The position numbers and the translations under genes are program-made. This document shows positions 16,335-25,662 of a DNA stretch of 44,833 nucleotides, piece after piece. Position 1 is the first letter of the stretch. Every line of letters starts with the position of its first letter. Under the pieces are notes generated by a model that searched no databases, was not told the origin of the DNA, and was given only the letters and a program-made list of their open reading frames with translations. The stretch lies in assembly GCA_003696775.1 (NCBI GenBank), contig RFFS01000102.1, positions 1 through 44,833 of the forward strand, written 5' to 3'. This DNA is from Calditrichota bacterium. Lineage in GTDB: Bacteria > Calditrichota > Calditrichia > Calditrichales > J004.

Positions 16335-19063
16335 AAACGTTGATGGAACAATACAATCCGCTTACCTGCTGCCATGTGGGTATCCGTTCGCTTGAAGAGG
16401 TGGTCACCCGTGATACCCGCGTCTGCATTATGAACATTCTCGGAAACGAAAGCCGGAAAGTTTCACCCGTTTCGCACGCTTACAGCGGCGGCAACATCGT
16501 AGCCGGCGTGCAGTACGGCCGTTCCGCCGTGTTGCCCACGCCTGCGGGCGATATTCCCGTTTACAGCCGGCTGGCCGATGTGATGGATGTGCACACCTTT
16601 GATACCGGGGTGATTTACCTGCCACCGGAGGCGGTTTACAACGGCGTTACCGAGTTGTGCCATTACAACAAACAGTTAAAGAAAATCATCATCATCACCG
16701 AAAAAGTTTCGGTAAAAGACCAAAGGTTGATCCGCGCCATTTGTCAGGCCAATCACATCGACCTGTTTGGCGCCAACTGTCTCGGTGTGGCCGATGCATG
16801 GCAACATGTTCGGGTGGGTGGCGCGCTGGGGGGTGATCATCCGGAAGAAACCCTAAAAAAAGGCAGCGTGGCCATTCACAGCAACTCCGGCAATTTCAGC
16901 ACCACCATCGCCGAATATCTGAAAACACAGGGGTTTGGCGTCACAACTGTGATCAGCTCCGGCAAGGATGTGATCATCCAGTTCGCCGTGGCGGAATTTT
17001 TATTCGCCGCGCAAAACGATCCGCGCACCAAGGCCGTGGCTCTTTATGTGGAACCGGGCGGCTATTATGAAAAGCAGGCTCTGGATTTGATCGAAAACGG
17101 CGCCCTGCCCTTCGATAAACCCATGGTGGTTTGCGTGACCGGTCGCTGGAAATCCAACCTCAGCCGGGCCTGCGGACATGCCGGGGCCCTGGCCGGTTCC
17201 GGAGACGACGCGGCAAGCAAGGAAGCCTGGTTTGATGCCTATTTCGGCGTTCCGGCCTTCGATCCCGAGCAACCCCGGCGGGTTTCCAAACGCGGCGTCC
17301 GGGTGGCGTCCATTCAGCACATCCCTCTGGCGATGAAAGCCGTTTATGAAGTAACGGGAATGAGCTGCGATTTTGAGCCCAGCGGCTCTCTCGGACTTAA
17401 GCCCTGGTTTATCAACAACTTCGGTCGAACGCTGCCGCTCTCTCTCAGACTGGATGTGCACACCGCTCCGGAACCCTATGCCGCCCGGATTGAAGAGGTT
17501 AACCGCGCCCTGGGCGCCACCTTAATACGCCAAAACATGCGCAACGCTTCCGGTGCCTCGCACATCGATACCTCCACCTACGTGGCCGCCCTGCACAATG
17601 TCCCTGTGGTGGACCTGGCCGATTTCAGTTACGAAGAAAACATCTTTTTTTCTCTCAGCGCCCGTCATCCGGAAAAAGAACTGCTGCCTGTTCTGAACAT
17701 GTGCCTCAATTACCTTTCCATTCCGGGTAATGCCGCACTGCAAACAGCCCGTTCGGCCCGCCGCGCCGGGGCTACTCCCAACCAGGTGCTGGCCGGCGCT
17801 CTGGCCTGCGTGGGCGACAACCGGGAACGGCATGTGGCCCGCCGTTATATGAGCGGTCTTATCGACATCATGGGCGCGCTTGCCCTGCGCGATCTGCATC
17901 ATTACGACAAAGCCGCCGGGCTGAAGAAAGCGCTGCGCGAAACTTTTACATTCACCCAGGCCCCGGCCGCGTCCGATGCTTTTCCCTCATTGTTAATGAA
18001 AGCCATCCGTTCTCTGCCGGAACCGGGCGTTTTACTGAAATGCGTGACCGATGTGCTGGAAGAGGGGTACCCGGAACACGCGGAGTGGTTTTTGATAGCG
18101 GCCGTTGCCCTGCATGCGGTTTATCCTTCCCTGGCCCTTAAACAAATGGCGCGCCAAACCGCGGAAGATTTACCGGGCTATTTAAGCGTTGTGGCACAAA
18201 CCCTTTGGCTGAGTGTACCGCAACCGGAAGAGCGCCCATTGTTCAAGGCGCTGTCCGCCCGGGAAGATACCGCTATTCTGAGCCGTTCGTTCACGGAAAT
18301 TGCCTACGAAGCCTTATTCAATCATGCGCCGGATGCTATCGGCTTAAGGGAATTCAACGCCCTGCTGGCCCTTACCCTGACCAACGGGCCGGGTACGTTA
18401 AGCGCCAAGGGCGCCAAGGAGAGCGTCAGCGCGCGGAATCATATCTCCACGGCATTTATGGGATTTTTAACCAACACCGGCCTGTCACACGGCGGTAGCG
18501 GTTACGAAGCGGTGCAATACCTGCTGGAATCCTTTAAGGGCCGCGAACCGGAAGACCCGGCCGATATCTCCCGTCCCGGCGCCATACGTGAGCTGGCCCG
18601 CGAACGGGCGCTCGCTTTCAAAGAATATAAAGAAGCCGAAAAAGTACGCGGCGCCACCCGCTATAAACGGATTCCCTGTATCAACCATCCCGTGTTCAAA
18701 GGCAAGCGGGTCAACACTGATCCACGCGAGGCCTATATCCGTAAGCATTTACGCGAGGCGGGCGTCACCAATGTATTTTGGGAATTTTACCACGCTCTGG
18801 TGGAAGCCCTGTACGATGTGGGCGCCACATCAAATGTCTATTGCGTCAATATCGATGCGGTGATCGCCGTGATTTCGCTGAAATTGATGTGGAAGCCGTG
18901 GCGGGAAGGCCGGATGAAGGAACAGGATATGCAGGATATCGGTTTCCTCGTTTTTCTGCTGGGACGCACGGCCGGTATCGCCGCGGAAATAGCCGACCAT
19001 CGCAGCCGGGGGCAGGATATGGATTGCCGCACGCCTTTAAAAGAAACCCGCTACGTGGTTTAG
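16331..19063 (+). CDS. ATP-citrate-lyase-like large subunit with extended citrate-synthase region
   Basis: 910 aa, about 300 more than AclA of Chlorobi. Residues 1-330 are the CoA-binding and CoA-ligase parts, with SNSGNFSTT at 184-192 and the phosphohistidine motif GHAGALAGS (His283). Residues 430-515 resemble the start of a citrate-synthase-homology domain (SYEENIFFSLSARHP, then NYLSIPGNAALQTARSARRAGAT). Residues 650-735 resemble the same segment again (SFTEIAYEALFNHAP, LTLTNGPGTL, SHGGSGYEAVQYLL). Residues 780-910 hold the catalytic-type HPVFKG block (His786), VNIDAVIAV, GFLVFLLGRTAG and the ALC-like end. The family cleaves citrate with CoA and ATP to acetyl-CoA and oxaloacetate. Its start overlaps the small-subunit stop by 4 bp. 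Activity on citrate or a homologue is inferred. Confidence 0.82.
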   Translation: MKTLMEQYNPLTCCHVGIRSLEEVVTRDTRVCIMNILGNESRKVSPVSHAYSGGNIVAGVQYGRSAVLPTPAGDIPVYSRLADVMDVHTFDTGVIYLPPEAVYNGVTELCHYNKQLKKIIIITEKVSVKDQRLIRAICQANHIDLFGANCLGVADAWQHVRVGGALGGDHPEETLKKGSVAIHSNSGNFSTTIAEYLKTQGFGVTTVISSGKDVIIQFAVAEFLFAAQNDPRTKAVALYVEPGGYYEKQALDLIENGALPFDKPMVVCVTGRWKSNLSRACGHAGALAGSGDDAASKEAWFDAYFGVPAFDPEQPRRVSKRGVRVASIQHIPLAMKAVYEVTGMSCDFEPSGSLGLKPWFINNFGRTLPLSLRLDVHTAPEPYAARIEEVNRALGATLIRQNMRNASGASHIDTSTYVAALHNVPVVDLADFSYEENIFFSLSARHPEKELLPVLNMCLNYLSIPGNAALQTARSARRAGATPNQVLAGALACVGDNRERHVARRYMSGLIDIMGALALRDLHHYDKAAGLKKALRETFTFTQAPAASDAFPSLLMKAIRSLPEPGVLLKCVTDVLEEGYPEHAEWFLIAAVALHAVYPSLALKQMARQTAEDLPGYLSVVAQTLWLSVPQPEERPLFKALSAREDTAILSRSFTEIAYEALFNHAPDAIGLREFNALLALTLTNGPGTLSAKGAKESVSARNHISTAFMGFLTNTGLSHGGSGYEAVQYLLESFKGREPEDPADISRPGAIRELARERALAFKEYKEAEKVRGATRYKRIPCINHPVFKGKRVNTDPREAYIRKHLREAGVTNVFWEFYHALVEALYDVGATSNVYCVNIDAVIAVISLKLMWKPWREGRMKEQDMQDIGFLVFLLGRTAGIAAEIADHRSRGQDMDCRTPLKETRYVV

Positions 19064-19083
19064 TGTATGTTGTCCGATCGGCG

Positions 19084-20181
19084 CTATGTTTTCCATTTAT
19101 AAATGCCCAGCGTGCCCAACAAGGCAAAAAAGGTCATATAAACGGGATAAAAAACTTCAAAAAAAGGCAACCAGGGGATCAGATCGCGTTCACCAAAAAA
19201 AACAGCCGCCCGGCGCAGGGCTACCCATTCCGTGAGCCACTTTACCCCCCAAAGCATACCGGTCATCCAACGCGTGCTTGCATTCAACAAACCGTAAACA
19301 AGCAAGGCATGAACCGTCAGCAAAAAAAGCGTAAGCACCCATGACGGCGCCGATTTATGCAGCAATTTGCTGTTTTTGCGCACCTGCTGCCAAAATATTT
19401 CCGACAAACGTTCCGGTGGCCGGGTGAGTACATAAGCCGCCTCATCCCGACAAAAGCGGATTCCGCCCAATGCCAGTTTGCGAAACCGTTCCGTCAAAAA
19501 GACATCGTCGCCGCTGCCATGTTTTTTAAGCGCCGGATAACCGCCGCTTTGAAGATACGCCGCGCGGCGGTACGCCATGCTGCGCCCCACGCTGGAAACC
19601 GGCGCCCCCAAAAACGCGGGGATGGCGCTGACCAGCCCGGCAAACAGATTATCAAAACGCAAGAGCCGATTTAAAAAGCCCCGTTCGGGAATGATGCGCC
19701 CATGCCCCAGCACCATGACCGTTTGTGCGTCGAAAGCGGTGTTGAAGGCCTTTAGCCAGCGTCGGGGCACCACGCAATCGGCGTCGGTCACGGCAATGAA
19801 TGCCCCGGTGGCTTCCATGATGGCCCGATGCAGGGCGTTTTTTTTACCCCCGCCGTTTGCCGTGCGCTCTTCCGGAGTGATGTGCATGCAACGCGCGCCG
19901 GGCAGACGGGCTGCGGCTTCTTCCAACAGCCGACCGGTATCATCCGTCGAAGCATCGTTTACAAAAAGGATTTCACGCTTATCAAACGGATAATCCAGCT
20001 TTTCAAGGGAAGCAATCAGCGGCATGACCCGGGCGCCTTCATTACGCGCGGCAACAATCACACTAAACGGGCGAGGCTCCCATTCCTTGCCGTTTTCCCT
20101 TTTATTAAGCAATCCGTGCACACGCAGCACCAGGGCCGTGTAGAGCAGTCCGAAAAGCAGTATCACCGTGGCAGTCATCAT
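19084..20181 (-). CDS. Membrane-associated family 2 glycosyltransferase
   Basis: 365 aa. An N-terminal membrane helix (2-23) is followed by a GT-A domain: FSVIVAARNEG, LFVNDASTDDT, and the metal-binding VTDADC triad near residue 133. A GDDVFLTERFRKL segment corresponds to the acceptor/ED motif, and the QVRKN segment to the QxxR(W) position. Two or more hydrophobic segments follow (about 285-362). The arrangement suits a membrane GT2 that transfers a sugar to a lipid or polysaccharide; donor and acceptor are unknown. It is a single minus-strand gene, converging with the ACL-like operon with only 20 bp between stops. Confidence 0.88.
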   Translation of the reverse strand: MMTATVILLFGLLYTALVLRVHGLLNKRENGKEWEPRPFSVIVAARNEGARVMPLIASLEKLDYPFDKREILFVNDASTDDTGRLLEEAAARLPGARCMHITPEERTANGGGKKNALHRAIMEATGAFIAVTDADCVVPRRWLKAFNTAFDAQTVMVLGHGRIIPERGFLNRLLRFDNLFAGLVSAIPAFLGAPVSSVGRSMAYRRAAYLQSGGYPALKKHGSGDDVFLTERFRKLALGGIRFCRDEAAYVLTRPPERLSEIFWQQVRKNSKLLHKSAPSWVLTLFLLTVHALLVYGLLNASTRWMTGMLWGVKWLTEWVALRRAAVFFGERDLIPWLPFFEVFYPVYMTFFALLGTLGIYKWKT

Positions 20182-20316
20182 GCTTCAGTTTAAAACCCCG
20201 CGGGCAAATTTCCAAGATTTTCAGCTTAAAAAAGTGACCGGCCCGGTTTGCTTGTCCGATGGCCTGTTGATATATTTAGTAATCTATACCGCACGCTAAA
20301 CAGAATGGGAGACGGA

Positions 20317-21222
20317 ATGCGATTTTTAGATAAAATGGTAGTGTGGAGCCTGCCGTTGGTGCCCAAGCCGTTGGTGGGTTTCTTTTCCCGAGATTACATC
20401 GCCGGATCGGAAATGAAAGATGCCCTGGATATTGTAAAAGAACTGAACGGCAAAGGAATTATGGTCACATTGGATTTGCTGGGCGAGGAGGTTACCCATA
20501 AAGAACAATCCACCGCGGCCGCCGATGAATATATACGCATGCTGGAAGAAATCAACCGTCTGAAGCTCGACTCCAATATTTCACTGAAACCCACCCATAT
20601 GGGCCTGTTGCTGGACAACGCCTTTTGCTATGACACCATTGAACGCATTGTTAAAAAAGCCGCCGAGCTGAACAATTTTGTGCGCATCGACATGGAAGAC
20701 CACACCACCACATCCAATACCATCGACTTTTATCTGCGCCTGAAAGAAAAGTATAACGGCCACGTGGGCACGGTGATACAGGCCTATTTACGCCGCACCA
20801 ATGAGGATATCGAGCATCTGATGCGCCACCAGGCCAATTTACGTCTGTGCAAAGGCATTTATGTGGAACCGCGCGAAGTGGCGTTTAAGGATATGGCCAT
20901 CATCAACGAAAGCTATAAATACAACCTGGAACGACTGCTGCGCTGTGAAGGTTGTTATGTCGGGATCGCCACCCACGACGAGAAACTGGTCTGGCACGCA
21001 CAACGCCTGATTCATGACCTTAAAATCCCCAGGGAAAAATACGAATTTCAGATGCTGTTGGGCGTGGACCCGCAATTACGGGACATCATTGTCAAAGCGG
21101 GACACCGCCTGCGGGTATATGTGCCCTACGGCCGTGAATGGTATGCCTATTCCATCCGCCGTCTGAAAGAAAATCCGCGCATGGCGGGCATGGTATTCAA
21201 AAAGGTGTTCGGTCTGGATTAA
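20317..21222 (+). CDS. putA: Proline dehydrogenase
   Basis: 301 aa from the ATG at 20317, chosen because GGGAG lies 5 nt upstream and the conserved sequence begins there; an in-frame upstream ATG at 20248 would add 23 unlike residues. The monofunctional FAD enzyme oxidises L-proline to pyrroline-5-carboxylate and feeds electrons to the quinone pool. TIM-barrel landmarks are LKPTHMGL, RIDMEDHTTTSNTIDFY, VIQAYLRRT, LCKGIYVEP, GIATHDEKL, EFQMLLGV, and YVPYGREWYAYSIRRL near the C terminus (the two Arg contact substrate). No P5C dehydrogenase domain is attached, and none is found in the window. It is monocistronic as far as the window shows. Confidence 0.93.
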   Translation: MRFLDKMVVWSLPLVPKPLVGFFSRDYIAGSEMKDALDIVKELNGKGIMVTLDLLGEEVTHKEQSTAAADEYIRMLEEINRLKLDSNISLKPTHMGLLLDNAFCYDTIERIVKKAAELNNFVRIDMEDHTTTSNTIDFYLRLKEKYNGHVGTVIQAYLRRTNEDIEHLMRHQANLRLCKGIYVEPREVAFKDMAIINESYKYNLERLLRCEGCYVGIATHDEKLVWHAQRLIHDLKIPREKYEFQMLLGVDPQLRDIIVKAGHRLRVYVPYGREWYAYSIRRLKENPRMAGMVFKKVFGLD

Positions 21223-21370
21223 CACTCCGGGCGCGGCATGGCTGTTGGGAATAAGATTCCTTGCCATTCTCAAATAAAATCAGAATGAAAAACCGGCTGC
21301 TTTTATAGTTGACCGGCTTTACGAAATACGCGAAACGGATTGATACTTATTTTTTCGGTAACCCCGAATG

Positions 21371-21835
21371 TTATTTTTTATCCGCTTCCTTCAATACCTC
21401 ATCCAGACGGTCATTATCTTCCACGCCCGCCGCGTTGGTTTTATCGTATGTGGAGCCGTATCCCTTATCCTGACGAATTTGATTGAGACGGTTTTTCTTG
21501 GCGTACAGCCCGGCCAGCTTTTGCGGGTCCAGGCCCACCAATTGACATTTACTCACCCAAAAATGTAACTCGTCAATCAGTTCAATGCGCACGTGGTCCC
21601 AGTCGATATGGTCTTTATCTTTCCACCATTTCCAGGGCAGTTCCTGTTCCAGCTCGATGGATTCATGAATTTGCGCGCGGTTGTAATTCAGCAGCCACTC
21701 CACCCGTTGCTTAATCGATTCCTTGTCCTGATTGTTTTGATCGCATAAGCGGTCATAATCCTGCCCGTGTCGTTCCTTTAGAATGCGTTTATTCAGTTCG
21801 TATTGCCTGGCAAAAATTTCATCAAGCACACTCAT
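21371..21835 (-). CDS. Dimeric dUTPase-like all-alpha NTP pyrophosphatase
   Basis: 154 aa. Alpha-helical protein with the metal-binding glutamate/aspartate clusters of the all-alpha NTP pyrophosphohydrolases: an HESIELEQELPWKWW segment near 57-71 and ELIDELHFW at 85-93. KKNRLNQIRQDKGYG at 113-127 is the KNxxNxxRxxxGY motif of dimeric dUTPases. The predicted reaction is dUTP to dUMP and pyrophosphate; a related nucleotide substrate is possible. The start overlaps the PncB stop by 4 bp, so the two are translationally coupled. Confidence 0.8.
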   Translation of the reverse strand: MSVLDEIFARQYELNKRILKERHGQDYDRLCDQNNQDKESIKQRVEWLLNYNRAQIHESIELEQELPWKWWKDKDHIDWDHVRIELIDELHFWVSKCQLVGLDPQKLAGLYAKKNRLNQIRQDKGYGSTYDKTNAAGVEDNDRLDEVLKEADKK

Positions 21836-23319
21836 TTTTCACCTCCATTGGAATGTTCATTGAATCCGCGGGCCATAAGCACCAAACGGGTTTTTAAATC
21901 GTGCAGGCGCAGTTCCAGTCCCACGGGATATTGATGCGGATTGACAAAGCGTTTAATCCCTTTATGGAAATGCTTCAACTGGCGCCGCGCGTAGGCCCGC
22001 ACATCATGGATATCCGGCAGGACGTACACACACTGTCCCTGACGGAAGACCGGTTTAAGCAGGTCTTCATACTCAAACCCGGCATCAAATTTTTTACGAC
22101 GGGTGATATCAAAGGGATCGACAATGGTTACCCGCTCGCCGATGCCGGTTAATTCGTCATACAGAGCGTCACCGGCATATTCGCCGTTTTTGCTAAACCG
22201 ACGCACCTGCAACATGCCGGGATTGGATATTTTCACACTTTGTTCGGAAAGTTTGATTTTGTATTCCCACTGTCCGTTTTCTTTTTTGAGGGCATTCAGT
22301 TTATATACCCCGCCCAGCGCCGGTTGATCATAAGCCGTGGCCAGCTTGGTGCCCACTCCCCACACGTCAATGCGCGCGCCCTGCGCCTTAAGACTTTGAA
22401 TGATATTTTCGTCCAGATCGTTACTGGCAAAAATCCGGCTTTCCGTGAAGCCCGCTTCGTCCAGCATTTTCCGCGCCTGAATACTCAGATAGGCCAGGTC
22501 TCCGGAATCCAGACGGATGCCATGCAACGGATGACCCTGTTCGCGTAATTTTTCGCCGGTGCGAATGGCGTTTTTTACACCTTCCAGCGTGTTATAGGTA
22601 TCCACCAAAAACACACTGTTATCCGGCAGTACTTCCCCATACACATCAAATGCTTCCTGCTCGTTATCAAATGTCATGATCCAACTGTGGGCGTGCGTGC
22701 CTTTCACGGGGATATCGAACAGTCTGCCGGCCAACACATTGGAAGTGGCCGCGCATCCGCCGATATAGGCGGCGCGACTGGCCGACAAACCGCCGTCTAT
22801 GCCGTGCGCGCGTCGTAAACCGAATTCCAGCACCGGCGCCTCTCCGGCCGCCAGGCACACACGCGCCGCCTTGGTGGCAATCAGGCTTTGAAAATTGATT
22901 AAATTCAGCAGGGATGTTTCGATGAGCTGACATTGAATGATCGGGCCGCGTACACGCAACAGGGGTTCAAACGGAAAAACGATGGTACCCTCGGGCACGG
23001 CTTCCACATCGCACTCAAAACGGATATCGCGCAGGTAGCGCAAAAAATTCTTATCGAAAAAAGGGCGCCCCCGGTCATCTTTCAATGTGGCAAGATAGGC
23101 GAGGTCGTCTTCATAAAAGGTAAAATCCTGCAAATATTCGATAACATACTGCAGGCCGGCGGCTATGGTAAATCCACCTCCAAAAGGGTTATTGCGAAAA
23201 TTCAGACTGAAAACGCTTTCCATATCCTTTTTGCCGGATTTCCAAAAGCCGTAAGCCATGCTCAGCTCGTAAAAATCGGTTAAAAGGGAAAGCGACGATT
23301 TGTAAATATCTTTAAGCAT
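21832..23319 (-). CDS. pncB: Nicotinate phosphoribosyltransferase
   Basis: 495 aa. Salvages nicotinate to nicotinate mononucleotide using PRPP and ATP, in the Preiss-Handler route to NAD. Landmarks are TDFYELSMAYGFWKSG at 14-29, FRNNPFGGGFTIAAG near 41-55, EFGLRRAHG at 165-173 with PRPP/substrate residues, the phosphorylatable His in GTHAHSW (His209 or His211), LVDTYNT, IRLDSGDLA, and a GVGTKL loop. The C-terminal 130 residues form the usual extra domain. It is the first gene of a pair with the dUTPase-like gene. Confidence 0.95.
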   Translation of the reverse strand: MLKDIYKSSLSLLTDFYELSMAYGFWKSGKKDMESVFSLNFRNNPFGGGFTIAAGLQYVIEYLQDFTFYEDDLAYLATLKDDRGRPFFDKNFLRYLRDIRFECDVEAVPEGTIVFPFEPLLRVRGPIIQCQLIETSLLNLINFQSLIATKAARVCLAAGEAPVLEFGLRRAHGIDGGLSASRAAYIGGCAATSNVLAGRLFDIPVKGTHAHSWIMTFDNEQEAFDVYGEVLPDNSVFLVDTYNTLEGVKNAIRTGEKLREQGHPLHGIRLDSGDLAYLSIQARKMLDEAGFTESRIFASNDLDENIIQSLKAQGARIDVWGVGTKLATAYDQPALGGVYKLNALKKENGQWEYKIKLSEQSVKISNPGMLQVRRFSKNGEYAGDALYDELTGIGERVTIVDPFDITRRKKFDAGFEYEDLLKPVFRQGQCVYVLPDIHDVRAYARRQLKHFHKGIKRFVNPHQYPVGLELRLHDLKTRLVLMARGFNEHSNGGEK

Positions 23320-23443
23320 ACGGGACTCGTTGTGATTGCCCCAAAATAAACAATCGGCGATTTTATCCCAAACGAAATGTGATGCTTTTGTGGCGAAACG
23401 GCAAAGCCTTTCCGTTATCTTTTGTCATTATTCGGGAGGCGTC

Positions 23444-24775
23444 ATGCATGTCATCATTTTGGTAATCGGGCTTTTTGGGCAGGTCGGAGCCGCAACGGAA
23501 TTCGATCTTTATCTGAATTTATTGCGGGAAGATGCCGACACACGGCGCAATGCCGTGCAGCGTATCACCGGCGGTACGGATACCTCACGCTGGGCGGCTT
23601 TGTTGGATGTGATGTACTTTAAGGGTCTGCCACAAGAGGCTTACGCCATGATGAACCGGGCCGCGCATGTGGATTACGGCCGGAACTGGCCCCGTTGGAT
23701 GGAATGGCTGGGACAAAAGAATATCCGACCTTCAAAAGCCTACCGCCGCTTTAAGCAAGTGTTGTTCAGTCAAATCGACCCGACCTTTTCCGCCTTTCTT
23801 AACCCGAACATGCCCACGACCATTCGTTGGGATGAAATCGCCTGGGGCGGCGTGAAAAAAGACGGCATACCCAGCCTGGACCAACCTAAAATGATACCCG
23901 CCGATGAAGCCGACTGGCTGGATGATGATGAGCCGGTGTTCGGCCTGGTGATCAACGGCGAGGCGCGTGCCTACCCCCTGCGCATCATGGACTGGCACGA
24001 ATTGGCCAATATTACGTTTAACAACGGCACCCCTGTCGCCTTAAGCTACTGCACGCTGTGCGGGGCGGCCATTGCCTACAACGCGCGGGCGGGCGGGCGT
24101 TATTTTCATTTTGGCACATCGGGCCTGCTTTACCGTAGCAACAAGTTGATGTACGACCGGGAAACCCATTCCCTGTGGTCGGCCATGACCGGACGGCCGG
24201 TAAGCGGGTTGTTGGCCGGGAATGATACGCTTGTCCTGCAACCTTTGCCCGTGGAACGCACGCAATGGGCGGATTGGCGCCGCCGTCACCCGCAAACAAC
24301 GGTGCTTTCCCGCAAAACAGGATTCCGACGCGTTTACAAACGTTACAGCGGCTATTATCGTTACTTTAAAAGCCCCAAAACCATGTTTCCCGTCGCGCGG
24401 AAGGATACGCGCCTGCCACAAAAAGCGATCGTCTTTGGCGCGCATCTTTTGGGGGTTTCCAGAGCCTGGCCACTTTCGGTATTTGCCACGCGCACGACGC
24501 TGAGGGATACTTTGGCCGGTCAGGGCGTGTGGTTAATCGGCGATGAAGAAAGACAAAGCGTCCGACTCTATCGTTCCGGAACGACATTGTTTTTAAAGAG
24601 AAACAACGATCAACTGCTGGATGATAAGGGGCATATCTGGGAAATAAGGGAAAATGCACTGGTGGAACAGAATGGCCCGGGCCGGTATGAACGTTTGCCG
24701 GGGCATCTGGCGTATTGGTTTGCCTGGCAAGCTTTTTTTCCGGGCACCACGCTATACCGCCGCCCTCAACCGTAA
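23444..24775 (+). CDS. Exported DUF3179 domain protein
   Basis: 443 aa from the ATG at 23444, preceded by GGGAGGC at a good distance; this start gives a short signal peptide (VIILVIGLFGQVGA) whereas the upstream in-frame ATG at 23336 gives an unlikely leader. The DUF3179 region is marked by VFGLVINGEARAYPLRI, WHELANITFNNGTPVALSYC, LCGAAIAYN, FHFGTSGLLYRSN and YDRETHSLWSAMTG. Two cysteines, in SYCTLCG, could bind metal or cofactor. The biochemical role of the family is unknown. It is a single gene; its 3' end overlaps the converging era gene by 10 bp, so there is no room for a separate terminator. Confidence 0.88.
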   Translation: MHVIILVIGLFGQVGAATEFDLYLNLLREDADTRRNAVQRITGGTDTSRWAALLDVMYFKGLPQEAYAMMNRAAHVDYGRNWPRWMEWLGQKNIRPSKAYRRFKQVLFSQIDPTFSAFLNPNMPTTIRWDEIAWGGVKKDGIPSLDQPKMIPADEADWLDDDEPVFGLVINGEARAYPLRIMDWHELANITFNNGTPVALSYCTLCGAAIAYNARAGGRYFHFGTSGLLYRSNKLMYDRETHSLWSAMTGRPVSGLLAGNDTLVLQPLPVERTQWADWRRRHPQTTVLSRKTGFRRVYKRYSGYYRYFKSPKTMFPVARKDTRLPQKAIVFGAHLLGVSRAWPLSVFATRTTLRDTLAGQGVWLIGDEERQSVRLYRSGTTLFLKRNNDQLLDDKGHIWEIRENALVEQNGPGRYERLPGHLAYWFAWQAFFPGTTLYRRPQP

Positions 24776-25653
24776 CCAAAACGGTTCAGGGCGTTTTTAT
24801 CCTTGCGCCAGTTATGCTGCACTTTGACCTTTAATTCCAGATACACCGGCCGTTGCAGAAAATATTCCACCGCCTGACGCGCGCGTTGACCGGTCTTCTT
24901 CAGTTTAACGCCCCCCTTGCCGATGAGAATCCCTTTTTGCGATTCCCTTTCCACAAAAATGATGGCCCGGATGTAATCCTTGACGTTTTCGCGTTCCTTA
25001 AAAGTGTCGATCACCACATCGGCGCTGTAAGGGATTTCGTCATGATAGGAATGGAAAATTTGTTCACGAATGATTTCCCCCACAAAAAACCGCTCCGGTT
25101 GGTCGGTGAGGCTGTCCGGCGGATAGAGCGGCGGACCTTCGGGCAACCACTTATGAAGTTCGTTTGTCAAGACCTCCAGACCGTCCCTTTTTTCAGCGGA
25201 TACGGGAATGATGGCGGCCGGGGCCAGTTCTTTTTCATACAGGTCTGTTAAGGGCAGCAGACGGCGTTTATCCATCAAATCGATTTTATTTAATACGACA
25301 ATCACGGGATGTTTTTTCAGAAACTGCAAAGGCCAGCCTAAATCCACGGGATGTTCACGGCTGTGAGCGTCCACCATCAGGACCACCACATCGGCATCCT
25401 TCAGGGCCGCCTCGATTTGTTTGTTCATCCGGTCATGCAGTTCATATTTCGGCTTAACGATGCCGGGTGTATCAAGAAAAATACATTGCATATCTTCCCG
25501 GTTCATGATACCCAACGCGTTCCGGCGGGTGGTTTGCGGCCGGGCGGACACAATGCCGAGATGGATATCCAGCAGGTTATTCATCAGTGTGGATTTGCCG
25601 GCGTTAGGCAATCCGATAATGGCGGCATATCCACATTTAAAGGGTGTTGTCAT
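24766..25653 (-). CDS. era: GTPase Era
   Basis: 295 aa. A Ras-like GTPase that binds 16S rRNA and assists small-subunit maturation. Motifs are G1 GLPNAGKS (14-21), G3 DTPG in FLDTPGIVKP, G4 NKID in VVLNKIDLM and G5 SAEK. The C-terminal KH domain carries ILIGKGGVKLKK and ends LKVKVQHNWRKD. Length and ending are normal. G1 has Ala where many Era proteins have Val (GRPNVGKS), a conservative change. It is the last gene of a minus-strand run beginning at the sensor kinase; only 9 nt separates it from the membrane protein upstream. Confidence 0.97.
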   Translation of the reverse strand: MTTPFKCGYAAIIGLPNAGKSTLMNNLLDIHLGIVSARPQTTRRNALGIMNREDMQCIFLDTPGIVKPKYELHDRMNKQIEAALKDADVVVLMVDAHSREHPVDLGWPLQFLKKHPVIVVLNKIDLMDKRRLLPLTDLYEKELAPAAIIPVSAEKRDGLEVLTNELHKWLPEGPPLYPPDSLTDQPERFFVGEIIREQIFHSYHDEIPYSADVVIDTFKERENVKDYIRAIIFVERESQKGILIGKGGVKLKKTGQRARQAVEYFLQRPVYLELKVKVQHNWRKDKNALNRFGYG

Positions 25654-25662
25654 GATGGTGTT

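Noticed and set aside
21280-21345. ACCGGCT repeat after proline dehydrogenase that looked like a terminator
   Set aside because: The two copies are in direct orientation, so they cannot form a stem.
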